The notes under the pieces: model-generated
Database searches by the model: none
Told to the model about the DNA's origin: nothing
What the model saw: the letters and a program-made list of their open reading frames with translations, nothing else
From: Galactobacter sp052108535
GTDB lineage: Bacteria > Actinomycetota > Actinomycetes > Actinomycetales > Micrococcaceae
NCBI GenBank assembly: GCA_052108535.1
Contig: JBQDZM010000003.1
Location: forward strand, 1-64,000
Length of the DNA: 64,000 bases
Direction of reading: 5' to 3'
Part shown: in pieces, positions 25,350 to 34,445 of the stretch
Position numbering within the stretch: the stretch's first letter is position 1
Layout: each line of letters opens with the position of its first letter
Made by a program: the position numbers and the translations under genes

Positions 25350-26744
25350 GTGGCACAACCCAGCACCACGACGGCTCCTCCAGCCGCGTCAGGCACACAC
25401 GACACGGCCCTGAGCGTTCAGGGCGTCTACAAGATCTTTGGCCCCAAACCCGGGGAAGCCCTCAAACAACTCCGAGCGGGACGTACCCGCGAGGACGTAG
25501 CAAAGCTCGGCACGGCGGCCGTCATCGACGCCAGCTTCGACGTTGCTCGTGGCGAAATCTTTGTGGTCATGGGGCTGTCCGGTTCCGGAAAGTCCACGCT
25601 GATCCGTACCCTCAACGGCCTGTGGGACGTGACGGCCGGTTCGGTACTGATCGGCGGCGTTGACCTGGCCAAGGCCAGCAAGCACCAGCTGCGAGACGTG
25701 CGCGCCACGAAGATCTCCATGGTCTTCCAGCACTTTGCACTCCTCCCCCACCGCACCAACCTCGAGAACGCGGCGTACCCCCTGGAAATTCAGGGCGTCC
25801 CCAAGGAAGAGCGCCAGAAGAAGGCCCGCGAGGCACTCGCTCTGGTGGGCTTGGGCGACTGGATCAACCACTACCCATCGGAGCTCTCCGGCGGTATGCA
25901 GCAGCGTGTGGGCCTGGCCCGTGCACTCGCAGCAGACACCGACATCCTGCTGATGGATGAGGCCTTCTCCGCACTGGATCCTCTGATCCGCCGCGAGATG
26001 CAGGATCAGCTCCTGGTGCTCCAGCGTCAGCTCGGCAAGACCATCGTCTTCATTACTCACGACCTGGATGAAGCCATGCGCTTGGGCGACCGAATCGCCA
26101 TCATGCGCAACGGCGAAGTGGTGCAGATCGGGACCGGCGAGGAGATCCTCTCCAACCCGGCCACCGAATACGTCACCAAGTTCATCGCTGACGTGGACAA
26201 GGCCAAGGTCATCACGGCCGGTGCCGTGGCCAGTCAGGTGATCGGTGAGATTCCAACCACCGCTGGTCCCAAGCAGGCTCGGGTCTCCATGGCCAAGAAC
26301 CAGCTCTCCGCCGCCTACGTCCTGGACCGCGACCGTCGCCTGGTGGGCTACGTGGTGGATGACGAGGTCATCGAGGCGGAGCGCCGCGGTGCAGCCTCGT
26401 TGGAGGGCCTGATCCACTCCGAAGCCTATGTGGTCACCGAGGACACCATCCTCTCCGACATCCTGGCTCCGGCCGCAGAATCTCGCCTGCCGCTGGCGGT
26501 CGTCGACTCCAAGGGTCACCTCGTGGGCGTCATCCCCAGGGCCGTGCTGCTTTCCGCCATGGTTCCTGCCGAGGCCCCGAAGACCGGTCCCATCAACCTG
26601 CCCACCGGAGCCATCCCGATCGTTCCGCAGCTACAGGACGATGCCAAGGTCGAGGGGTCAGCCCAACACCGCGCAGACACACCGGTTGACGGGGGTCTCG
26701 ACTCCGAAGCAGCTACCACCGAGACGGAAGGGGACCAGAAGTGA
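25350..26744 (+). CDS. proV: Glycine betaine/proline ABC transporter ATPase with CBS domains
   Basis: The 464-residue ATPase has Walker A GLSGSGKST, signature LSGGMQQRV and Walker B DILLMDEAFSALDPL. The last third (about residues 290-410) is a tandem CBS pair, the osmosensing module of ProV/OpuAA. The first gene of the proVWX order, it starts at GTG 25350 behind GAAAGGA. It imports glycine betaine or proline under osmotic stress together with the next two genes. The N-terminal insertion before Walker A (KQLRAGRTREDVAKLG) is typical of this family. Confidence 0.93.
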   Translation: MAQPSTTTAPPAASGTHDTALSVQGVYKIFGPKPGEALKQLRAGRTREDVAKLGTAAVIDASFDVARGEIFVVMGLSGSGKSTLIRTLNGLWDVTAGSVLIGGVDLAKASKHQLRDVRATKISMVFQHFALLPHRTNLENAAYPLEIQGVPKEERQKKAREALALVGLGDWINHYPSELSGGMQQRVGLARALAADTDILLMDEAFSALDPLIRREMQDQLLVLQRQLGKTIVFITHDLDEAMRLGDRIAIMRNGEVVQIGTGEEILSNPATEYVTKFIADVDKAKVITAGAVASQVIGEIPTTAGPKQARVSMAKNQLSAAYVLDRDRRLVGYVVDDEVIEAERRGAASLEGLIHSEAYVVTEDTILSDILAPAAESRLPLAVVDSKGHLVGVIPRAVLLSAMVPAEAPKTGPINLPTGAIPIVPQLQDDAKVEGSAQHRADTPVDGGLDSEAATTETEGDQK

Positions 26745-27598
26745 ACGATCCCAGCAATCTCCCCCAGATTCCGCTCTCCGAGTGGGTTGATGAGGCCGCA
26801 GACTGGGTGCAGTCCGCCTGGGAGCCCTTCTTCAACTTCATCAACACGGTCATGGAGGGCGCCTACAACACCGTTGACGCCGCCTTCGTTGCAATTCCCT
26901 GGTTCGTGATGGTCCTGATCATCACCGCCGTTGCTTGGCTCGCCAAGAAGTGGATCCTGGCGATCGGCACGTTGATCGGCCAAGTGATCATCGTCTTCCT
27001 GGGATATTGGGAAGACGCCATGCACACGCTTGCGTTGGTCCTCGTGGCCACCATCATCGCGTTGGTGGTCGCGATCCCCGTCGGCATCTGGGCTGCGAAG
27101 TCCAACCGCGTCTCTGCCGTGGTCCGGCCCATCCTCGACTTCTTGCAGACCATGCCGGCCTTCGTTTACCTGATCCCGATGGTCATGTTCCTGGCAACGG
27201 GTGTGGTCCCCGGTATCGTCGCGACGATCTTCTTCTCGCTTGCTCCGGGCGTGAGAATGACCGAACTCGGAATCCGCCAAGTCGATTCCGAAGTGGTGGA
27301 GGCCGGTCAGGCCTTCGGTGCTTCCCCAGGTCGCATCCTGCGCCAGATCCAGCTCCCCCTGGCCATGCCGACCATCATGGCCGGCGTCAACCAGGTCATC
27401 ATGCTGGCCCTGTCGATGGTGGTCATCGCCGGCATGGTGGGCGGCGAGGGCCTGGGCCAGGTCGTGGTCAGCGCAGTGCAGAACGTGCGCATCGGCCAAG
27501 GTGTCTCGGCCGGCCTCTGCGTGGTCATCCTGGCCATCATCCTGGACCGCATCACCGGTGGCTTCGGCTCGCGCCAGAAGCTCAAGAAGCGTCAGTAA
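26741..27598 (+). CDS. proW: Glycine betaine/proline ABC transporter permease
   Basis: The 285-residue permease has an amphipathic N-terminal segment, about six TM helices and the cytoplasmic EAA loop (EAGQAFGASPGRILRQIQLPLAMP). GTG at 26741 overlaps the ATPase stop by 4 bp (GTGA). Domain order and length match ProW/OpuAB. Confidence 0.93.
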   Translation: MNDPSNLPQIPLSEWVDEAADWVQSAWEPFFNFINTVMEGAYNTVDAAFVAIPWFVMVLIITAVAWLAKKWILAIGTLIGQVIIVFLGYWEDAMHTLALVLVATIIALVVAIPVGIWAAKSNRVSAVVRPILDFLQTMPAFVYLIPMVMFLATGVVPGIVATIFFSLAPGVRMTELGIRQVDSEVVEAGQAFGASPGRILRQIQLPLAMPTIMAGVNQVIMLALSMVVIAGMVGGEGLGQVVVSAVQNVRIGQGVSAGLCVVILAIILDRITGGFGSRQKLKKRQ

Positions 27599-27703
27599 CT
27601 CCCAATCCCAACCCCTGAGACCCGGCACGGGCTCGTTGAGCCCTTGCCAAGCTAATCGGCGGTCTCCCCGAAAGACCGGGGAGGCCACATGGAAGGAAGC
27701 AAC

Positions 27704-28594
27704 ATGAGCACCACTCGCAACGTGAAGCGCGCAGCCATCGGCGGCATGATGGTCGCAGCCCTCGCCCTGACCGCCTGTGGCGGTAGTTCCTCCGGCGGCG
27801 AAGCCGACAACGGTGACAAGAAGAAGATCACCATCGGCCTGGTGGACGGCTGGGCCGAAGGCGTGGCCGTCACCAACCTCTGGACGTCCGTCCTCGAGGA
27901 CGCAGGCTACGACGTGAAGGTCCAGAAGGCAGACGTCGGCGTGATCTACACCGGCCTGTCCAAGGGCGATATCGACGTGTACCTGGACGCTTGGCTCCCC
28001 GTGACCCACAAGGAGTACGTGGACAAGTACCAGGACAACTACGTGGAGCTGGGCACCTGGTACAAGGAAGGTGTCAACGCCCTCACGGTGAACGCCGATT
28101 CCCCCGCCCAGTCCATCGAGGATCTGAAGACCATGGGCAAGGAGTACGGCAACAAGCTCGTGGGCATCGAGGCCGGTTCCGGCCTCAACAAGCTCACCGA
28201 GGGCGCCATCAAGGAATACGGTCTGGACAACCTGGACTACGTGACCTCGTCCTCGCCGGCCATGCTCTCCGAGCTGGACGGTGCCATCAAGAAGGGGAAC
28301 AACATTGCGGTGACCCTGTGGCACCCGCACTGGGCGTACTCCAAGTACGAGTTGCGTGACCTTGAGGATCCCAAGGGCGCCATGGGTGATCCGGAGGAGA
28401 TGCGGATCTTGGGTCACAAGGACTTCGAGGACGACTTCCCGGCCCTGTCCGCGCAGCTGAAGGACTTCAAGTTGGACGAGGACCAGATCAACGGCATGTT
28501 GGACAACATGAATGCCACCGACGATGAGAAGGGCGTCGAGGACTGGATCAAGGACAACAAGGACTTCGTGGACGGCCTTGAGCCCAAGAAGTGA
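27704..28594 (+). CDS. proX: Glycine betaine-binding lipoprotein
   Basis: The 296-residue lipoprotein has the signal MVAALALTACGG, whose lipobox Cys anchors it outside the membrane, followed by a type II periplasmic-binding fold. Trp-rich ligand contacts fit an aromatic cage for trimethylammonium compounds: LVDGWAEG, YLDAWLP and TLWHPHWAY. GGAAGGAAGC precedes the ATG at 27704; the ATG at 27689 is less well placed. It lies 105 bp after the permease, completing a three-gene operon that ends at the hairpin at 28651. Confidence 0.93.
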   Translation: MSTTRNVKRAAIGGMMVAALALTACGGSSSGGEADNGDKKKITIGLVDGWAEGVAVTNLWTSVLEDAGYDVKVQKADVGVIYTGLSKGDIDVYLDAWLPVTHKEYVDKYQDNYVELGTWYKEGVNALTVNADSPAQSIEDLKTMGKEYGNKLVGIEAGSGLNKLTEGAIKEYGLDNLDYVTSSSPAMLSELDGAIKKGNNIAVTLWHPHWAYSKYELRDLEDPKGAMGDPEEMRILGHKDFEDDFPALSAQLKDFKLDEDQINGMLDNMNATDDEKGVEDWIKDNKDFVDGLEPKK

Positions 28595-28650
28595 CCGACT
28601 GATCCTGACGTGATCAGCTGATCCGCCGGGGCCATTGCCCCGAAGGATTC

Positions 28651-28702
28651 CAAGGCCCGACGGCGGTGGGCACCATGTGGTGCCCACCGCCGTCGGGCCT
28701 TG
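28651..28702. terminator. Bidirectional 25-bp hairpin terminator
   Basis: A perfect inverted repeat, 28651-28675 with 28678-28702, with a 2-nt loop. It lies between the convergent betaine-binding and ABC-F genes, 12 nt from the end of the latter. The GACGGCGGTG core is shared with the hairpin at 7303. Confidence 0.88.
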
Positions 28703-28713
28703 TGTTGTCTGAG

Positions 28714-30408
28714 CTAGACGGCTGCCGCTTCCGGAGCTGGGTCAGGTTCCACCAGCTCCCAGGTCCGGGTGACTCCGACGTCGGTCAGGAAGTCGGCGTC
28801 GTGGCTGACCAGGATCAGGGCGCCGCCGAAACCCTTCAGGGCGGAGGCCAGCGCCTGGACCGAATCCAGGTCCAGGTCGTTGGTGGGTTCATCCAAGACC
28901 AGCAGCTGTGGAGCAGGAGTCGCTGCGAGCACGCGGGCCAGGTCGACCCGGAACCGTTCCCCTCCGGAGAGCGAGCCGTAGGACTGATGGACCCGTTCTC
29001 CGCGCAAGGCGAGCCGGGCCAACACCTCACGTGCGTGCCCCGCGGTCAGATCGGGAACGCGGGCCAGGAGATTCTCCAACGCGGAGCGGTCCGGGTTTAG
29101 TTCCTCCCCCGCGGTGGATCCGGTGCGTTGCGACAGGACTCCGAGCGGCACCCGGGCGTCGCAGAGCATCAGGTCCAGCAGCGTGGATTTGCCTGCGCCG
29201 TTGCTTCCGCGCAGTGCAATGCGCTCGGGTCCCCTCACGGTCAGGGGCGCGCCGATCGGGAGCGGAACGCCGTCGTCGGCCACGAGGCGGCCGGTGATCA
29301 GTTCCGGCACCGCCGTGGACAGCACCACGGTTGCTGCGCTGACTCGGGTGCCGGGGAGGTCCACGTCGATGGTGGTGAGTTCCTTGAGCGCGTCCAGCGC
29401 GGCTTCCACCTCAGACGCGGCTGACTCCACCCGCGCGTTGCGGGTGGCCCTGGCGTCGGCGACGTTCGCGGCGGCCTTTTTCTTGAGGGTGTTGGCCAAG
29501 ATCTTGGGCGCGTTCTCGGCTGCTTTCCTCCCTTGGGCAGCGCTCCGTGTCGCCCGGGCCTGTTCGGCCTCGCGGGCCTGTTTCTCCTGGCGTAGGTCTG
29601 ACTGGGCGCGGGTCAGTCGCCGCTGCGCGTTGGCCTGCCGGTCTGCCAGAACGCGTTCCCGAGCCTCCCAGCCCCCAAAGGTTTCAGAGACGACCCCTTC
29701 CGGTCTGCCGCGCCGGACGCGGGCGGGTTTCAGCTCCACCAGGTGCTCCGCCGCGCGGAGCAAGGCACGGTCGTGAGTGACCACGATGACCGACCCCGGC
29801 CAGTCAGTGAGCGACTCCACCAGCCTGGCGCGGGCTCCGGCATCCAGGTTGTTGCTCGGCTCGTCCAGCAGCGTCAGTTCCGGACTGCGTCTGCGCAGGC
29901 CAACCAGAGCCACCAACATGGCTTCGCCTCCGGAGAGGCTGGATACTGCCCGACGCAGCGTGGCCGGCTCAGCCGGCAAGGACACCGGTCCGTGGGCGGC
30001 CAGGTCCGCGCAGGCGGAATCCTCCACATCCCATTGATCCCCGATGGTCTCCAGGAGTTCGGTGACGCGATCCGGTTCCGGTGCCGGGTCGGTAGCGCTC
30101 AGTTCGTCTATGGCGGTCAGGACGGGACTGATCCCGAGCAGATCGGCCACCGTTGTGTCAGCCTGCAAGGTGAGATCCTGCGGCAAAACTGCCGGGGGCG
30201 AGGGAACGCTGATATGGCCGGTTGTGGGTGTCAGTTGCCCCGCGATCAAGCGTAGGAGCACGGATTTCCCGAGCCCGTTGGGGCCCATTAACACGGTAAA
30301 TCCTGAGGGGAAGGTCAGGGATAGGCCGTCGAAGACGGGGGTTCCGTCGTCGAAGGAGAACGTCAGGTGGTCGATGACCGCGGTGGGCGCAGCTGTTGTC
30401 TTGGGCAT
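28714..30408 (-). CDS. ABC-F family ATPase
   Basis: The 564-residue protein has two ABC domains and no membrane segment. Domain 1 has GPNGLGKSV, LSGGEAMLV and TLLDEPSNNLD; domain 2 has GSNGAGKST, LSGGERFRV and LLVLDEPTNDLD. They are joined by a Lys/Arg/Ala-rich interdomain linker (about residues 255-335) of the type that reaches into the ribosomal tRNA E site. ABC-F proteins act in translation or antibiotic resistance by ribosome protection. Domain 1 departs from the consensus (GLGKSV, SGGEA). The structured leader before it (30437-30482) suggests attenuation, which is frequent for resistance-type members. Confidence 0.88.
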   Translation of the reverse strand: MPKTTAAPTAVIDHLTFSFDDGTPVFDGLSLTFPSGFTVLMGPNGLGKSVLLRLIAGQLTPTTGHISVPSPPAVLPQDLTLQADTTVADLLGISPVLTAIDELSATDPAPEPDRVTELLETIGDQWDVEDSACADLAAHGPVSLPAEPATLRRAVSSLSGGEAMLVALVGLRRRSPELTLLDEPSNNLDAGARARLVESLTDWPGSVIVVTHDRALLRAAEHLVELKPARVRRGRPEGVVSETFGGWEARERVLADRQANAQRRLTRAQSDLRQEKQAREAEQARATRSAAQGRKAAENAPKILANTLKKKAAANVADARATRNARVESAASEVEAALDALKELTTIDVDLPGTRVSAATVVLSTAVPELITGRLVADDGVPLPIGAPLTVRGPERIALRGSNGAGKSTLLDLMLCDARVPLGVLSQRTGSTAGEELNPDRSALENLLARVPDLTAGHAREVLARLALRGERVHQSYGSLSGGERFRVDLARVLAATPAPQLLVLDEPTNDLDLDSVQALASALKGFGGALILVSHDADFLTDVGVTRTWELVEPDPAPEAAAV

Positions 30409-30436
30409 GAGGGCACTCCTCGGTATAGGTCTTTCG

Positions 30437-30482
30437 ACACCGAGCGGGCGGCATGCCTCACCTCGGTGTGATTCACACGAGG
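30437..30482 (-). promoter_or_regulatory. Candidate attenuator leader of the ABC-F gene
   Basis: The element ACACCGAG (30437-30444) can pair with CTCGGTGT (30462-30469). That latter segment can instead pair with CACACGAGG (30474-30482) with one bulge. These mutually exclusive stems lie 30-75 nt before the ATG. No T-run or complete leader peptide with its own stop was identified. Confidence 0.35.
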
Positions 30483-30567
30483 ACAGTGCGCACTTGGGGT
30501 TCCCTCCGCAGACAACAGGACGGGGACTAAGTTACACGGGGGACCAGGGCCGCGTCAGCGGCGCTGG

Positions 30568-31179
30568 TCACCGGACCACGACGTCGTCCCCCAAGCGGAA
30601 GCGGAGCATGGAGCGCACCTGCGGCCATTCGTCGGCCGTAATGGAATAGACGCAGGTATCCCGCAGGGAGCCGTCCCGAGTGTAGGAATGTTTGCGCAGC
30701 ACACCGTCCGGCTTGGCTCCCAGCCGCTCGATGGCACGCCGCGACTGCACGTTCACCCAGGCCGTACGCAGTTCCACTGCGGCGCAGCCCAAGGTCTCGA
30801 AGGCATGCGTGAGCAGCAACAGCTTGGAGTCGGCGTTGGTGCCGGTGCCGTGGACAGAGGCGGAATTCCAGGTGGAACCGATCTCCACCCGTGGGATGTC
30901 AGCCACGATGTTCATGTACGAGGTCATGCCGATGACTCGCTCGTCGGCCAGACGTCGGGTGACAAGCGGGATCATGCTGCCCGCACCCTGCAGCGCGAGC
31001 CTCCGGTCGATCTCGGCGGCCATGCCCTCAGGCGTGGGGATGGTGGTGTACCAGAGCTTCCACAGTTCACCATCGCGAACGGCGTCGCAGAGTTCGTTGT
31101 GATGGTCGGCGGTGAGCGGTTCCAGCCGGACCAGTCGTCCAGTCAGCGTGATGGGGTCGGAGGTGAGGGGAAGGGGCAT
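30568..31179 (-). CDS. GNAT acetyltransferase, RimJ/RimL-like
   Basis: The 203-residue enzyme contains the family blocks ITLTGRLVRLEPL, VEIGSTWNSASVHGTGTN, KLLLLTHAFETLGCAAVELRT and RRAIERLGAKPDGVLRKH. It transfers an acetyl group from acetyl-CoA to an amine, perhaps a protein N-terminus or small molecule. The ATG at 31179 lies 7 nt after TAAGAT, a leaderless start. The CoA loop around GTGTNADSK departs from the usual Q/RxxGxG/A. Confidence 0.85.
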   Translation of the reverse strand: MPLPLTSDPITLTGRLVRLEPLTADHHNELCDAVRDGELWKLWYTTIPTPEGMAAEIDRRLALQGAGSMIPLVTRRLADERVIGMTSYMNIVADIPRVEIGSTWNSASVHGTGTNADSKLLLLTHAFETLGCAAVELRTAWVNVQSRRAIERLGAKPDGVLRKHSYTRDGSLRDTCVYSITADEWPQVRSMLRFRLGDDVVVR

Positions 31180-31207
31180 GGTGCCGATCTTACCTTCGTC
31201 GGGGTTT

Positions 31208-31248
31208 GGACGTTTGGGTGTCCAAACGACCGCTCGAATGTCTAACGG
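31208..31248. repeat. Degenerate half copy of the 98-bp palindrome
   Basis: TCCAAACGACCGCTCGAATG and TCTAACGG match the right arm of the palindromes at 17750 and 18544 (TCCAAACGAGCGCTCAAATG, TCTAACGG), with a few changes. It lies upstream of the GNAT gene. Confidence 0.65.
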
Positions 31249-31356
31249 CCGTTAAGAGGGAGGGGCGGGCGGGGGTGCGGGGGTGAGACGTCGGGGGGTG
31301 CGGGCGGGTGGTCGGTCGGGAGGGGCCACGAGTCGGAGCGAACTAGGATGGTGCCC

Positions 31357-31419
31357 ATGTCACACAGGATCATCGCGGACGCACCACAGCGGAGCACCTG
31401 GGTCGTGTTGCCCGCATGA
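31357..31419 (+). CDS. 20-codon leaderless ORF coupled to the lysoplasmalogenase gene
   Basis: The ATG at 31357 is 7 nt after TAGGAT (31344-31349), the same spacing as other leaderless starts in the window. The reading frame ends TTG CCC GCA TGA at 31417-31419, and the ATG of the next gene begins at 31416, so stop and start overlap as ATGA. The peptide starts MSHRIIAD and ends VVLPA. It probably exists to deliver ribosomes to the downstream start, which has no Shine-Dalgarno sequence. Whether the peptide has a role is unknown. Confidence 0.5.
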   Translation: MSHRIIADAPQRSTWVVLPA

Positions 31420-32120
31420 TCGGCACGTTCTCTGCAGCGACCCTGATCCTGCTGGCCTTGGCCGTGTGTGGAGCGGTGGCCGACTGGGTCGTCGTCGCCG
31501 TGCACGGCAAGAACCGCGCCAAGGTCCGCTGGCTGACCAAGGGGCTGGCCCCAACCCTGTTGATCCTGGCGTTGGCCCTTCACGTGGTGGAGCGACCCAA
31601 ACCATCGTGGGCCGTCACGGTCGCCACGTTCGCGCTGTGTCTGTGCCTGTTGGGCGATTACCTGCTGCTGGATTCCAAACGCTTCATCCCGGGCATGATC
31701 GCTTTCGGGACTGCACATCTGGTGCTGATCCTGGCGTTCTTCGTTGACCAGGATTGGGACGCGTGGGCGGACGACCGCACCTTGTTCTCCGGGCGCATTA
31801 TTGCGGTGGTGGTGATCCTCGTGGCCGCTTCCCTGCCCGGACGAAGAATCCTCAGTGCGGCTGTGCGGCGCGGGCACGGGTTCGTGGTGATCATCTACAT
31901 GGTCGCGATCACCGCCATGACCTTCATTGCCGGGATGCACACTCCAGCTCCCTACGGTTGGTTCGCCTTTATTGGTGCTCTCCTCTTCTATGCCTCGGAT
32001 GCCGTGTTGGGGTGGCGGCTCTTCGTGAAGGGCGCTCCGGCCGGGCATGGGGACCTGGCCGTGATGATCCCGTACCACCTGGCGCTCGGATTCATCGGCA
32101 CGTGGGCGTTGTTGGTCTAA
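31416..32120 (+). CDS. Lysoplasmalogenase-like YhhN/TMEM86 membrane protein
   Basis: The 234-residue protein has about eight TM helices and YhhN-family motifs: TKGLAPTLLIL near the first helix, CLLGDYLLLDSKRFIPGMIAFGTAHL, and FASDAVLGWRLF-like FYASDAVLGW near the end. Members hydrolyse the vinyl-ether bond of lysoplasmalogens; activity in actinobacteria is inferred. The start overlaps the 20-codon leader ORF. menB follows 42 bp later on the same strand with its own promoter. Confidence 0.8.
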   Translation: MIGTFSAATLILLALAVCGAVADWVVVAVHGKNRAKVRWLTKGLAPTLLILALALHVVERPKPSWAVTVATFALCLCLLGDYLLLDSKRFIPGMIAFGTAHLVLILAFFVDQDWDAWADDRTLFSGRIIAVVVILVAASLPGRRILSAAVRRGHGFVVIIYMVAITAMTFIAGMHTPAPYGWFAFIGALLFYASDAVLGWRLFVKGAPAGHGDLAVMIPYHLALGFIGTWALLV

Positions 32121-32162
32121 CGCAGACCCCAACGCCAACGCTTCGCCACTAGACTGAGCCGC

Positions 32163-33122
32163 GTGAGCACCGCCCAGAATCAGTTGCCCCAGTCCGTTTC
32201 AGACACCTTCGATCCCACCCGTTGGCGGGTGGTTGAGGGTTTCGATTTCGAGGACGTCACCTATCACCGGCAGGTGGAGCGCGACGCGGCGGGTGCCGTG
32301 ATCCGCGATCTTCCCACGGTGCGCATCGCGTTCGACCGCCCCGAGGTGCGTAACGCCTTCCGGCCTGGCACCGTGGACGAGCTCTACCGCGCTCTGGACC
32401 ACGCACGGATGACCTCCAACGTCGCTACCGTGTTGCTCACCGGTAACGGCCCCTCCCCCAAGGACGGCGGCTACGCCTTCTGCTCTGGTGGCGACCAACG
32501 GATCCGTGGCCGCGACGGGTATCACTACGCTGACGGTGAGACTGCGGAGAGCATCGATCCCGCACGGGCTGGGCGTCTGCACATCCTCGAGGTGCAGCGC
32601 CTGATCAGGACCATGCCGAAGGTGGTGATCGCCGTGGTCAACGGTTGGGCGGCCGGCGGCGGCCACTCACTGCATGTTGTCTCTGACCTGACCATCGCCT
32701 CCAAGCAGCACGGAAAGTTCAAGCAGACCGATGCCACGGTGGGGTCCTTCGACGCCGGTTACGGTTCGGCGTACCTGGCCCGGCAGACGGGGCAGAAGAA
32801 GGCCCGCGAGATCTTCTTCCTGGCACGTGAGTATTCCGCTGACGACATGGTCGCGGCTGGCGCGGTCAACGAGTCGGTTGACCACGAGCGCTTGGAAGAG
32901 GTGGCGTTAGAGTATGCGGCGGACATCGCTCGGCAGTCGCCTCAGGCCATCCGCATGCTCAAGTTTGCTTTCAACGCCGTGGATGACGGGATGATGGGCC
33001 AGCAGGTCTTTGCGGGTGAGGCCACCCGCCTGGCGTACATGACGGACGAGGCGGTGGAGGGTCGCGATGCCTTCCTTCAGAAACGCGACCCCGACTGGTC
33101 CTCGTACCCCTACTATTTCTGA
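32163..33122 (+). CDS. menB: 1,4-dihydroxy-2-naphthoyl-CoA synthase
   Basis: The 319-residue crotonase-fold enzyme cyclises succinylbenzoyl-CoA in menaquinone synthesis. Diagnostic segments: FCSGGDQRIRGRDGY, VNGWAAGGGHSLHVVSDLTIA and VGSFDAGYGSAYLARQ. It is longer than many MenB because of an N-terminal extension. GTG at 32163 is 7 nt after TAGACT (32150-32155), so the transcript is leaderless. Confidence 0.94.
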   Translation: MSTAQNQLPQSVSDTFDPTRWRVVEGFDFEDVTYHRQVERDAAGAVIRDLPTVRIAFDRPEVRNAFRPGTVDELYRALDHARMTSNVATVLLTGNGPSPKDGGYAFCSGGDQRIRGRDGYHYADGETAESIDPARAGRLHILEVQRLIRTMPKVVIAVVNGWAAGGGHSLHVVSDLTIASKQHGKFKQTDATVGSFDAGYGSAYLARQTGQKKAREIFFLAREYSADDMVAAGAVNESVDHERLEEVALEYAADIARQSPQAIRMLKFAFNAVDDGMMGQQVFAGEATRLAYMTDEAVEGRDAFLQKRDPDWSSYPYYF

Positions 33123-33134
33123 TCCGCAGGTCAC

Positions 33135-34361
33135 GTGGTGAGTTCAACGGACGTCCTTTCCCTGCCCGACGACGCCTCCCGCGCCTTCGCCGTCCGCGTC
33201 ACCGCGCTGGCGCGGTCGTTGCGTACGACCCAGGGCCGAACAGCGACGGGCGGCACGCAGGCCGTCGAGGTGTTGGAAGGCCCGTCCCATGGCACATTCG
33301 AGCTGACGACTCCCACGGACGCTCCCCCGGGAACCGCGGCGGTGATCCGCACGTCTGGCTCCACCGGGATGCCCAAGCGCACGGCACTGTCGGCCGCCGC
33401 GCTGGCCGCTTCCGCCGCCTCCACCCGTGAGCACTTGGGCGGCGATGGCCACTGGCTCCTGGCCTTGCCCCTGCACTATGTGGCAGGTCTGGCCGTGGTC
33501 TCCCGAGCCCTGCTCGGGACGGTGAACGGGGCCCCTGCTCGGTTGGCGACGTTGGACCTGACCCGCAGTTTCACGCCGGAGCAGTTCGTGCGGGCCACCG
33601 ACATCCTGCGCTCGGCGGTGGGTTCCGGAGAACGGTTGTACACCTCGTTGGTCCCCACGCAATTGACGCGCTTGCTGGATTCCGAATACGGCATACAAGC
33701 GCTCAGGGAGTACTCGGCGATCTTGGTGGGCGGGGGCCGCACCCCAGAACCGACCCGCATGGCCGCGGCTCAAGCACAGCTTCCGGTGGTTTACACCTAC
33801 GGTTCTGCAGAGACCTGCGGCGGCTGCGTCTACAACGGGGTCGCCCTGCCCGGCGTCTCCGTCACCGCGGTGGACGGGCGCCTGCGTCTGGGCGGTGACA
33901 TGGTGGCCTCCGGGTACCTCGGCGATCCCGACCGCACGCGCGAGCATTTCGTTATAGACCAGGACGGAACTCGTTTCTACATCACCGACGACCTCGGCAC
34001 CGTGGTTGACGGTGTGGTCTCCGTATCCGGACGAACCGACGACGTCATCAACACCGGAGGGGTGAAGGTCTCCGCTCAAGCGGTGCAGCAGGTGGTCGAA
34101 TGCGTGGACGGCGTCGGCGCGGTGCTCATCGTGGGCGTTCCTGACCCCGTTTGGGGCCAGAAGGTGGCGATGGGCTGGGAGCCGGCACCAGGCGTCGGGC
34201 ATGAGGAATACCAGGCCGTGGAACAGGCGGCATTGGCCGCGGCCAGGGCCGCCCACGGCGGTCCCGGCACGCCGCGCACGGTGCGGCGCTACGCGTCGCT
34301 GCCCCGGTTGGGGAACGGCAAACCGGACCGCGTCACCATCGCCAAGGACCTCGCTGGCTGA
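33135..34361 (+). CDS. menE: o-Succinylbenzoate-CoA ligase
   Basis: The 408-residue AMP-forming ligase makes succinylbenzoyl-CoA, the substrate of the neighbouring MenB. Motifs: IRTSGSTGMPKRTALS (P-loop), VYTYGSAETCGGCVYNG, ITDDLGTV, and the C-terminal lysine region PRLGNGKPDR. It is short for the family but complete. It starts at GTG 33135, 12 nt after menB. Confidence 0.92.
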   Translation: MVSSTDVLSLPDDASRAFAVRVTALARSLRTTQGRTATGGTQAVEVLEGPSHGTFELTTPTDAPPGTAAVIRTSGSTGMPKRTALSAAALAASAASTREHLGGDGHWLLALPLHYVAGLAVVSRALLGTVNGAPARLATLDLTRSFTPEQFVRATDILRSAVGSGERLYTSLVPTQLTRLLDSEYGIQALREYSAILVGGGRTPEPTRMAAAQAQLPVVYTYGSAETCGGCVYNGVALPGVSVTAVDGRLRLGGDMVASGYLGDPDRTREHFVIDQDGTRFYITDDLGTVVDGVVSVSGRTDDVINTGGVKVSAQAVQQVVECVDGVGAVLIVGVPDPVWGQKVAMGWEPAPGVGHEEYQAVEQAALAAARAAHGGPGTPRTVRRYASLPRLGNGKPDRVTIAKDLAG

Positions 34362-34445
34362 GATCCACGCCACCGCTGCGACCGCGACGGGGGCCACCGG
34401 TGGGATACTGGTGAGGTTGTCTTCCCAGTTCAAGGAGTGAGGCCA

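Noticed and set aside
26516..28687. 723-codon open frame on the minus strand across the glycine betaine operon
   Set aside because: It is antisense to three clear transporter genes, is His/Asp/Gly-rich with no motif, and reflects the GC-rich third positions of the real genes.
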